From: Halobacteriales archaeon
Lineage (GTDB): Archaea > Halobacteriota > Halobacteria > Halobacteriales > SKSH01
Direction: 5' to 3'
DNA length: 11,192 nt
NCBI GenBank assembly: GCA_007118075.1
Contig: SKSH01000166.1
Coordinates: forward strand, 1 to 11,192
Under the pieces are notes generated by a model. That model did not search any database. It saw only the letters and a list, made by a program, of their open reading frames with translations, and was not told where the DNA came from. The translations under genes were made by a program, and so were the position numbers. Below are positions 1 through 6,288 of this stretch, one piece after another; the stretch's first letter is position 1, and the number at the start of each line of letters is the position of its first letter.

Positions 1-329
1 CCCACGAGGAGGATGGAACGACCGCCAGGATAGCCTTCGAGTACCACGGTGACTTCCCGACCTACTTCGGGGGGACCACGTACCCGTTTGTCGAGATCGA
101 GGAGGGCACCGACATTGATGCCACCGCAGGCACACACCTGTGGGGACCGGTCATGCCCGGTGATGAGCGGACCCTTGAGATCGTCTTCACCGATGCGGAT
201 GGTGACCGCATCACACTCTCACAGGGAAGCTACGAGCTGTCAATCCGCAAGACCGTCGGGACCGCTAACGTGGACGACTTCCAGCAGAATGTCACCATTG
301 ACCTTCCTGGTGATCATGGTGAGGAGTGA
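1..329 (+). CDS. C-terminal fragment of an unrecognised acidic protein
   Basis: An open frame enters from the left edge (first full codon at base 3) and ends at TGA 327-329, giving 108 residues of a longer protein. The fragment is rich in Asp, Glu, Gly and Thr, with alternating hydrophobic and polar stretches such as RTLEIVFTDADGDRITL, which suggests beta strands. No Cys, transmembrane segment or catalytic motif is visible. The acidity is typical of haloarchaeal proteins. It could be the tail of a secreted or surface beta-rich protein, but the N-terminus is outside the window and I do not recognise the family. It converges with the DJ-1/PfpI gene, with 44 bases between the two stops. Confidence 0.6.
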   Translation, partial: HEEDGTTARIAFEYHGDFPTYFGGTTYPFVEIEEGTDIDATAGTHLWGPVMPGDERTLEIVFTDADGDRITLSQGSYELSIRKTVGTANVDDFQQNVTIDLPGDHGEE

Positions 330-373
330 GCGGTTGCCGGCTAACGCTGGATGGTAGCCAGCATGATCCCAGT

Positions 374-1000
374 TCACGTCTGATAAGCAGAGCCCTGTGC
401 CTCGTACTCCATGACTGCTGCGACCGAGGTCGAAAGCTCCTCGTCGAACTCCCGCTCGAGGAGATGCAATGCGAGGTCGATGCCGGCGGTGATGCCCCCG
501 GCGGTGACGAGGTCACCATCGTCGACCACGCGCGAATCAACTATCTCAGCACCCGAATCCCGGAGATCATCGATCGCAGACCGGTGGGTGATCGCTGGTC
601 GTCCATCGGTCAAACCTGCCTCGGCGAGCACCATTGCGCCGGTGCAGACGGATGCGATGGTCGAACCGGCTCGGTGAAGATCTCTCATCAACGAAGGTAA
701 TCTCCCATCCGAAACTTGTTGTCGGACCCCACCATCCTCGACCCGCCAGCCACCACCGGGGACGATCACGAGAGCAGGTGAACGCTCGATACGGAGTGAA
801 TCATCATCGCCGACACGAGTGAGAAATCCATCTGGGACGACCTCGAGCCCGTGGCTCGAGTGAACGGAGGATTGTGATTCGACCGTCACCAACGATATCT
901 CGAGGGGTGCTCCCATCGAACGTGCATGTCCGAAGACCTCGAACGGACCGATTGCATCGAGGGTGTCGAAGCCGTCGAAGAGGATGATATCGACGTGCAT
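374..1000 (-). CDS. DJ-1/PfpI family protein (ThiJ/isonitrile hydratase-like)
   Basis: This 208-residue protein has the usual length and landmarks of the DJ-1/PfpI (class I glutamine amidotransferase-like) superfamily. The N-terminal strand and loop VDIILFDGFDTLDAIGPFEV includes the conserved acidic residue E21. A glycine turn PGGG lies at 81-84. The nucleophile elbow SVCTGAMVLAEAGLTDGR (from 117) places the likely catalytic Cys at 119. It is followed by ITHR (His139), which corresponds to the ATTHW region of isonitrile hydratase-like members. Known family members act as isonitrile hydratases, glyoxalases, proteases or regulators, and the exact substrate cannot be read here. No AraC-type DNA-binding domain follows, so it is a stand-alone enzyme-like domain. 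It lies 66 bases downstream of a small membrane protein gene on the same strand and may be co-transcribed with it. ATG at 998-1000 is chosen because the conserved first strand begins right after it. Confidence 0.88.
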   Translation of the reverse strand: MHVDIILFDGFDTLDAIGPFEVFGHARSMGAPLEISLVTVESQSSVHSSHGLEVVPDGFLTRVGDDDSLRIERSPALVIVPGGGWRVEDGGVRQQVSDGRLPSLMRDLHRAGSTIASVCTGAMVLAEAGLTDGRPAITHRSAIDDLRDSGAEIVDSRVVDDGDLVTAGGITAGIDLALHLLEREFDEELSTSVAAVMEYEAQGSAYQT

Positions 1001-1066
1001 GAGTACGGGTGTTTGGCAATCGTCAAAGGTGTTCGTCGTCTGTTGGTGATCGATCCGTTCGTGGAG

Positions 1067-1240
1067 CTATGACTCCGATCGCTTCTTCCAACCGATGATG
1101 ATCGTCGGGACGACCACGCCAACCGTGAGCAACACGGCCACGTGGACGAGTGTGTTGTCGACGACGAGCATCGATGCGAACCAGAGGAGTATGGCCAAGA
1201 CGCTAGCTACCAGGAAAATCCTTGATTCCGACCACTCCAT
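1067..1240 (-). CDS. Small two-helix membrane protein (57 aa)
   Basis: Reading the minus strand from ATG (1238-1240) to TAG (1067-1069) gives 57 residues. The N-terminus is MEWSESRIF. A hydrophobic segment follows at about residues 8-27, then a short polar loop VDNT, a second hydrophobic segment at about 32-50, and a basic tail WKKRSES. The two-helix hairpin with a charged C-terminus is coherent, which argues for a real gene although it is very short. I do not recognise a named family. It has the same orientation as the DJ-1/PfpI gene 66 bases downstream. A TATA-like TTTAAT lies about 35-40 bases upstream. An inverted repeat, CTCCAT/ATGGAG, overlaps the start codon. Function is unknown; a small membrane-anchored accessory protein is possible. 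Confidence 0.6.
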   Translation of the reverse strand: MEWSESRIFLVASVLAILLWFASMLVVDNTLVHVAVLLTVGVVVPTIIIGWKKRSES

Positions 1241-1254
1241 ACCGATCGATGGAG
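1235..1254. repeat. 6-bp perfect inverted repeat over a start codon
   Basis: CTCCAT, eight bases (ACCGATCG), then ATGGAG form a perfect inverted repeat that includes the ATG of the small membrane protein. The spacer contains the palindrome CGATCG. It could form a hairpin in the minus-strand transcript or serve as an operator, or it may be chance. Its length is modest. Confidence 0.3.
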
Positions 1255-1274
1255 AGCTGACCGTTTAGCTGGCT

Positions 1275-1284
1275 CGGATTAAAC
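1275..1284 (-). promoter_or_regulatory. Possible TATA box for the small membrane protein gene
   Basis: On the minus strand the sequence reads TTTGTTTAATCC, an AT-rich element of the haloarchaeal TATA kind. It is about 35-40 bases before the ATG at 1240, which would give a leader of about ten bases. Only position and composition support it. Confidence 0.35.
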
Positions 1285-1385
1285 AAACCGGTTCGATACG
1301 CATCATGTCCTGAAAGTAATTCATCCATACCTGTCCGAGGTAGCAGACCAGCCGACTCAAGGCGGTACCAACCGCATGGATCGAT

Positions 1386-2276
1386 ATGGCAACTGTTCTA
1401 GTCACCGGAGCATGCGGTGACATCGGACGCTGGACCGTCGATGCCCTCGCCGATAGCCATGAGGTCATCGGTGTAGATCTGCACCGACCACGACGCGATG
1501 CGATCGATGGGGTGAGCTATCAGTCAGTGGATCTGACCGACCAGGGACCGACCCTCGAGCTTATCGCGGATGTGCAACCCGAGGTCGTCGTCCACCTCGC
1601 CGCCATCCCTGGTGCGGGGATCTCCCCAGCCGGACAGACCTTCACACAGAATGCCGCGAGCGCGTATCACGTCCTCGACGGGGCCGGTCGGGTCGATGCG
1701 ACGGTCCTCTGGACCTCGAGTGAGGCTACCTACGGAGTCACATACGGCGACGAACCACGGCCGCTTGAGTACCTCCCGATCGATGAACACCATCCACAAC
1801 GGCCACTCGACGGCTACGGACTCTCGAAGGTAGTCGGTGAGGAGATTGCCGAGCGGACCACCCGCCGGTATGGTGTCCCCATCGTCTCGATCCAGCCGAC
1901 ATGGGTGCAGGTGCCGGGTCGCTATGAAACACCACCCATTAGAGAATCGTTCCATCTCGACGATGCGACCCCCTCGGGGAGTCTCTGGTCGTATATCGAT
2001 GTGCGTGACGTTGCATCATTCATCGAAACCGCGATCGGTGCGGACCTTGAGGGACACAAGCGATACATCCTCGTCGCCGATGACAACTACCTCGGTATCG
2101 AGACCTCGAAGGCGATCGAGGCTGGCTGGGGATCGCTGCCTGAACCGTGCGACATCGAGGGCGAAGAAGCCGCATTTACCACTGAGAAGGCACAACGCGA
2201 CCTCGGCTGGCAACCCGAACACAGCTGGCGTGAGTCTGAGCAGGCGAGGGTCGACGAACCGGGGGTATCTGGATGA
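1386..2276 (+). CDS. NAD-dependent epimerase/dehydratase (extended SDR)
   Basis: The 296-residue protein is a typical extended short-chain dehydrogenase. It has the Rossmann glycine motif TGACGDIG at 7-14, and an Asp at the end of the second strand (D31 in VIGVDLHRP) that usually indicates a preference for NAD(H). It also has a DLTD adenine-contact motif at 49-52, VVHLAAIPG at about 68-76, Ser111/Ser112, and the catalytic YGLSK with Tyr144 and Lys148. Family members include nucleotide-sugar epimerases and sugar or uronate dehydrogenases, and the specific substrate cannot be decided from the sequence. The final 20 or so residues are hydrophilic and may be disordered. Its TGA overlaps the start of the next SDR gene as ATGA, which implies an operon and coupled translation. 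No good TATA element lies at the leaderless distance; an AT-rich stretch near 1312-1322 would imply a leader. Confidence 0.9.
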   Translation: MATVLVTGACGDIGRWTVDALADSHEVIGVDLHRPRRDAIDGVSYQSVDLTDQGPTLELIADVQPEVVVHLAAIPGAGISPAGQTFTQNAASAYHVLDGAGRVDATVLWTSSEATYGVTYGDEPRPLEYLPIDEHHPQRPLDGYGLSKVVGEEIAERTTRRYGVPIVSIQPTWVQVPGRYETPPIRESFHLDDATPSGSLWSYIDVRDVASFIETAIGADLEGHKRYILVADDNYLGIETSKAIEAGWGSLPEPCDIEGEEAAFTTEKAQRDLGWQPEHSWRESEQARVDEPGVSG

Positions 2277-3037
2277 ACCTCGAGGATCGAACCGCCGTCG
2301 TCACCGGCGGGGCGAGTGGCATCGGGCGGGCGATCGCCATCGGTCTGGCTGAGGTAGGTGCCGCCGTCGTCGTAGGAGACATCAGACAGACATCCAGGGT
2401 CCCCGATGAACGTCCTACTACCGTCGAGGTCATCAAGGACGGTGGTGGTCAGGCACGGTTCGTCGAGGCTGACGTGACCGAACAGGCTGCGGTTGATCAG
2501 CTCATGGAGACCGCTCAAACGCACTATGGGAGCCTCGATATCCTGGTGAACAATGCGGGGATCACCGGAGCGGGGTCGGTTGAGGAACTCGATGATGCGC
2601 AATGGGACCGTATCCAGGAGGTGAACGTCAAGGGGGTGGTCCATGGGGTTCGAGCAGCACTCCCCTACCTGCGAGATAGCGACCACGGTCGCATCATCAA
2701 CGTTGCCTCACAACGGGGACTCAGTGGTGGAGAAGCTCCTTCGAAGGCCGCATATGTCACCTCCAAGGGAGCGGTCATCAGCCTCACCCGTCAGATGGCC
2801 ATCGATTACGGTCCTGAGGGCATTTCGGTCAATGCACTCTGTCCTGGCCCGATCCGCTCAGGGATGACCCCGATCGAGAGCGATGCCGATCGCGAGCGGT
2901 TGCTCGAGGGGGTGTTGACCCCGTTCATCGGTGAACCTGAGGATATCGTCCCGGCCACGTTGCTCCTCGCGGGTGATGGGGCCCGCTACATGCATGGGCA
3001 CGCACTCGTTGTCGACGGCGGATACCTCATCAACTGA
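2273..3037 (+). CDS. Classical SDR family oxidoreductase
   Basis: The 254-residue protein has every landmark of classical short-chain dehydrogenases: TGGASGIG at 11-18, Asp36 after the second strand (NAD preference), DVT at 67-69, NNAG at 93-96, Asn118, Ser146 in NVAS, and the catalytic pair Tyr161/Lys165 in YVTSK. The PGPI motif at 191-194 and the C-terminal VVDGGYLIN are also typical. Such enzymes oxidise alcohols or sugars, or reduce ketones, in the cytoplasm. Substrate cannot be assigned; sugar or polyol dehydrogenases and 3-oxoacyl-ACP reductase-like enzymes are the nearest classes. The ATG lies inside the upstream epimerase stop (ATGA). The two enzymes are therefore probably made together and may act on consecutive steps, for example oxidation of a sugar or uronate. 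A gap of about 215 bases follows. Confidence 0.92.
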   Translation: MNLEDRTAVVTGGASGIGRAIAIGLAEVGAAVVVGDIRQTSRVPDERPTTVEVIKDGGGQARFVEADVTEQAAVDQLMETAQTHYGSLDILVNNAGITGAGSVEELDDAQWDRIQEVNVKGVVHGVRAALPYLRDSDHGRIINVASQRGLSGGEAPSKAAYVTSKGAVISLTRQMAIDYGPEGISVNALCPGPIRSGMTPIESDADRERLLEGVLTPFIGEPEDIVPATLLLAGDGARYMHGHALVVDGGYLIN

Positions 3038-3251
3038 TTGGGTCAGAGTGCGATGGATGGTACTCGGAATGTTTGGAATGAATCACTGGGAAACGACGGG
3101 GTAAGTTGATGACGACGGCGAGTTTCTGATCTTCATAGCATGCACATCCAGTGTGGAATTGTCTGCTACTGGTGCAGATGACGAGAATGACAGCCTTTTT
3201 GCGGTGTAAAGAACGTTTGACTGTAAAAGGTGTTTCACACCCACGGTGAGC
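3038..3251. other. Intergenic gap with no supported gene
   Basis: I see no codon-biased frame of useful length on either strand. The long minus-strand open frame across this gap continues over the membrane-protein pseudogene, and its translation is Cys- and Arg-rich, unlike a haloarchaeal protein. A TTTTT run near 3194-3198 and AT-rich bits at 3216-3232 could belong to a terminator for the SDR operon or to the promoter of the next cassette. Neither is convincing. Confidence 0.35.
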
Positions 3252-3685
3252 ATGAGTGAGAGATACACCGCGGTGAAACGAATGGAAACTCGGGAACAGT
3301 ACAGTCAGTAGCTCAAGTGGTCGGCCTGGTTCGCAGTTATCGGGTTCCTGTCCGGGTTGATACTGTGGTATCTCACAGCCGAGTACAGCGTTTACATCGC
3401 TGGCCTTGGTCTCTATTTGGTAGGTTGCATCGCGATGATTGCCCTCTCCTGGCACTCGGCGGATGCACTCAGGGATGAACTTGGACGCCACATCGACCAA
3501 GAGGCAAGTCAGCTGCTCTACTTTGGTGTCACAACCATTGTACTCCTCGGCATCCCTGTCGAGGTAGTCCTCGTACCGAGATCTACACCGCACCAGCGGC
3601 GGTACGAGGCGCACTCTGGGGATACCTCATCCTCCTTCTCCTATACGGGGTCGTCCACTGGTACGTCAAGCAGCAATACGAGTAG
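3252..3685 (+). pseudogene. Broken small membrane protein gene (DUF2178-like)
   Basis: From ATG 3252 the frame reads 19 residues (MSERYTAVKR...QYSQ), hits TAG at 3309-3311, then continues in the same frame with hydrophobic segments (AWFAVIGFLSGLILWYL, VYIAGLGLYLVGCIAMIALS, LLYFGVTTIVLLGIPVEVVL). Near 3570-3580 the coding sense jumps by one base to another frame, EIYTAPAAVRGALWGYLILL and onward, ending QQYE with TAG at 3683-3685. The restored product is about 144 residues with four transmembrane helices. That size and layout resemble the DUF2178-type membrane proteins that archaea often encode just before a small XRE regulator, which is exactly the arrangement here. The assignment is from memory of the family, not a search. 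One nonsense codon and one single-base loss make the gene non-functional unless they are sequencing errors. Confidence 0.72.
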
Positions 3686-3697
3686 ATTCCTGAAGAG

Positions 3698-3906
3698 ATG
3701 CAAAACAACATCGCTGCGTATCGCGAGCGTGAAGGACTGACTCAAGGAGAACCCGCCAAGTCGGTTGGCGTGTCACGACAGACGATCAATGCCGTCGAGC
3801 GAGATCGCTACGATCCCTCATTACAGCTGGCATGCCGGCTAGCGCATGCTTTGATGGTCAGGTTGAAGAGTTGTTCGAGCCCAACATCGGCACCCGAAAG
3901 CGGTAG
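3698..3906 (+). pseudogene. Frameshifted XRE-family helix-turn-helix regulator
   Basis: The start at 3698 encodes MQNNIAAYREREGLTQ followed by SVGVSRQTINAVERDRYDPS. This is the classic compact Cro/C1-type HTH (GLTQxELAxxxGVSRQTINxxExxxYDPSLxLA). Homology in this frame stops at residue 52 (LAHAL, base 3853). The normal tail continues one base out of register as DGQVEELFEPNIGTRKR, ending at TAG 3904-3906. The restored protein is about 69 residues, the usual size. Substitutions at normally conserved positions (GEPAKS where GELAES is expected, LACRLA where LAFRLA is expected) also suggest relaxed selection. It starts 12 bases after the membrane pseudogene and was surely in one operon with it. Read unrepaired, the frame runs to 3919 with a scrambled tail, and the HTH alone might still bind DNA. 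Confidence 0.78.
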
Positions 3907-4137
3907 ATCAGTCACATGAGACCCTAGCATACTCTGCGAGTACCGTATCGACAAATATCCGTACATATGCAAATCACTCGGGGGACATTTGAGCGAATCT
4001 CATGATGAGTATTGCAGATGTACGTACCAACTCTGATGAACTTCCCTGATAGTTGTAACGTAACTCAGATTATCGAGAAGGAATAAAATGGTAGATAGCG
4101 GTGGAATCGTCCATTCGTGGAGATATAGGCCCCGTAA

Positions 4138-4146
4138 TTTATAAGG
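4138..4146 (+). promoter_or_regulatory. TATA box for the GAF/kinase gene
   Basis: TTTATAAGG is a strong haloarchaeal TATA-like element. Its centre is about 33 bases before the ATG at 4175, so transcription would begin a few bases before the start codon, giving a nearly leaderless mRNA as is common in haloarchaea. It supports 4175 as the start. A survey of 3907-4137 showed no gene. Confidence 0.6.
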
Positions 4147-4174
4147 TTGAATTGATAAGTTCGGGTTTGAGTCC

Positions 4175-4678
4175 ATGACCGCCACCGCCCTCCCAGCAGA
4201 CGAAGCGCGGCAAGAGCTCTACGCAATCATGCGTGGAGCGGCACCTTTCGAGGAGAAGGCCCAACGTGCGCTCGACCTCGGCAAGCGATTTCTTGGTGTT
4301 GAAAACGGCCACCTCACACGTATTGATGAGGAGACAAACCACTGGGAGGCGATGATCAGCACCGATCCCACCGATGGCCAGTTCCCACCCGGACTCGAAC
4401 TCGACCTGGGGATGACATACTGCCGTCGGACCATCGAGGCTGAGACACCTATTGCCCTCTCGAACGTCCCAGAACAGGGGTGGGAAGAAGATCCAGCCTT
4501 CAAGGAACACAGGCTGCACTGCTATCACGGCACAACCCTCATCCTTGACGACGAGCCATATGGGACGGTCTGTTTCGTGAGCCAGGATCCACGAGAGCTT
4601 GCCTTCAGTGAATCGGAGACGATGTTCGCTGAACTTCTCGCACGGATGCTCGAACGCGAACTCGAACACGAACAATAG
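4175..4678 (+). CDS. GAF domain protein; N-terminal part of an amber-interrupted sensor kinase
   Basis: The open frame gives 167 residues with one GAF-like sensory domain at about 24-160. Features include RFLGVENGHLTRID, a central DLGMTYCRRTIEAETPIALS, HGTTLILDDEPYGTVCF, and a helical end (ELLARMLERELEHEQ). The ending TAG at 4676-4678 falls in a predicted coiled linker. The frame continues without another stop into EEQLARQTNLSAVLNRVLRHNIRND, the start of a histidine kinase dimerisation domain. The related kinase at 7608-9278 has EHEQRISVLNRVLRHNIRNE at the same place, which shows the linker and H-box belong to one protein. The TAG is therefore most simply a nonsense mutation in a GAF-HisKA kinase. 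Alternatively, the GAF part may be a free-standing domain. A good TATA box lies just upstream. Confidence 0.8.
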   Translation: MTATALPADEARQELYAIMRGAAPFEEKAQRALDLGKRFLGVENGHLTRIDEETNHWEAMISTDPTDGQFPPGLELDLGMTYCRRTIEAETPIALSNVPEQGWEEDPAFKEHRLHCYHGTTLILDDEPYGTVCFVSQDPRELAFSESETMFAELLARMLERELEHEQ

Positions 4679-6118
4679 GAGGAGCAACTAGCGAGGCAAA
4701 CAAACCTGTCCGCCGTCCTCAATCGGGTCTTGCGGCACAACATCCGCAATGACATGGCAGTCATTCGCGGCTATACACAGCTGATGAGAAGTGACGCTAG
4801 GAATGAAAGCTACGCGGAGAAAACACTGCAGGAAATCGACGATCTGTTAGCGTTGAGTGACAAGGCACGGGAGCTTGAACGGATCGTCGGGCAGTCTGCT
4901 GAATTGGAACGGAGAGATCTTGGTGAACTCGTTCAGGAGTGCGTCACTGAAATCGAATCTGGATACCCGACAGCCAGCATTCACATGGAGATCGGAGAAG
5001 ATGTCGAGGCAGCCGTGTTCCCGACGTTCAGCCGAGCGATCGAGGAACTCATCGAGAACGCAGCCAAGCATGCTGGCCCATCATCGATGATCGAGATCTC
5101 TGTCGAACGAGTGCCAAATGCGGTCGAGATAAAAATTAGTGATGACGGGCCTGGACTCTCCGACCAGGATCAAGCGGTCTTCTCTACCGGGATTGAGACC
5201 TCTCTGATTCATGGTAGTGGGTTAGGCCTGTGGATCGTCCACTGGATTATCAACAGTCATGGTGGTACCTCCGATGCCTCGGTTAGCGAGGACGGGACCA
5301 CAATGACGATATCGATCCCGCATGGACCCGAGGTGGAATATGACAAGACGATAGCAGAGATTCAGCAAGCGCGAGATATCTACGAAGCCGCCTTCGATGA
5401 GTCGATGGATGCGATGGTCATCATCAACGACGAAGCGAAGATACTCGATGCAAATCCGCAGTCAAAGGAGATCTTTGGCCTCGAGCGACAGGAGCTACTG
5501 GGTCGGTCGGTTCCTGAGTTCCTCTCTGAAGAGTTCGATTTCGAGGCTGCCTGGGATGAATTCAAGGAGGGTGGAGCCATCGGAACCGCTGAGTTCATCC
5601 GAGCAGACGGGGACTCGATCATCGTCGAATATACGGGGAAACCCAACGTCATTCCTGGCCAGCATTTCGTCATCTATCGAGATGTAACCAAGGTACGACA
5701 AAACAAAGCGCAACTGGAAGAGGAGCGGCTGATGACAAACAGTATCTTTGCTGCAATACCCGACACCATGTATCTCATCGATCCAGAGGGATACCCCATT
5801 ATCTGGAACGAAAACGTAGAGGAGGTGACTGGGTACCATAGTGACGAGATCGGTGAGATGCATATTACCGAGTTCATCCCAGACGAAGATGTCGAGATGA
5901 TTACTGAAGCATTCAAAGCGGTTGTCGAACAGGGGGAAACGGTCACCGTAGAGACAGCATACGAAACGAAAGACGGCAAGAGAATCCCCTATGAGTTCAC
6001 CGGGACACCATTGGAAGCTTCGGACGGGACACTGCGCGGCCTTACCGGGATAGGTCGTCGACTACCGTATCCAGCGCGGCGTACATCCGGTCAATTGGAT
6101 ACACCGTCGAGGTATTGA
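4679..6118 (+). pseudogene. Histidine kinase remainder: HisKA-HATPase-PAS-PAS, no proper start, truncated C-terminus
   Basis: This is the same frame as the GAF gene, continuing after its TAG. No ATG or GTG precedes the H-box. The first usual start codon is TTG 4730, two residues before the phospho-acceptor His (RHNIRND), so an independent start would cut helix 1 of the dimerisation domain. Numbering from 4730: His3, N-box ELIENAAKH with Asn110, G1 box DDGPG at 138-142, G2 box GSGLGLWIV at 162-170, PAS 1 at about 218-322, PAS 2 at about 336-443. PAS domains after the ATPase are not the usual order, so the protein may once have carried a further output or kinase module. Family-like sequence stops at LRGLTGIGR (near 6058), where a DIT-type PAS ending is expected. 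A low-complexity Arg/Pro tail then runs to TGA 6116-6118. Probably a decaying gene; catalytic motifs themselves are intact. Confidence 0.75.
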
Positions 6119-6288
6119 GGTCGATACTAAGGTTCATCATCGGGATGGTTCATTGATAAGGGCATGCCCTCCGTTGGTGGGAAACCAAAAAAATCGTACC
6201 TTGCCATGGTCGGAGTAGTCAATTCCCGATATCCGTAGATGGAAGAAGATATGAGCGATAAGCCGAGTAGCTTCGTCGACAGACACTC
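6119..6288. other. Gap between kinase 1 and kinase 2
   Basis: No gene is supported on the plus strand. The stretch contains a 7-base direct repeat GGTTCAT (6131-6137 and 6147-6153) and an A7 run at 6187-6193. A 32-codon minus-strand frame (6042-6140) starts here and runs back into the end of kinase 1. No clear TATA box is seen at the leaderless distance before 6289; GATATGAGCGATAAG (6249-6263) is a weak candidate. Confidence 0.3.

Noticed and set aside
2087..2686. Minus-strand open frame of 199 codons across the epimerase/SDR junction
   Set aside because: It is antisense to two strongly supported dehydrogenases and contains no recognisable domain.
3030..3614. Long minus-strand open frame (194 codons) over the gap and membrane pseudogene
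   Set aside because: The translation is rich in Cys and Arg and lacks a coherent fold or known motif, and the opposite strand clearly encodes transmembrane helices and a conserved cassette.
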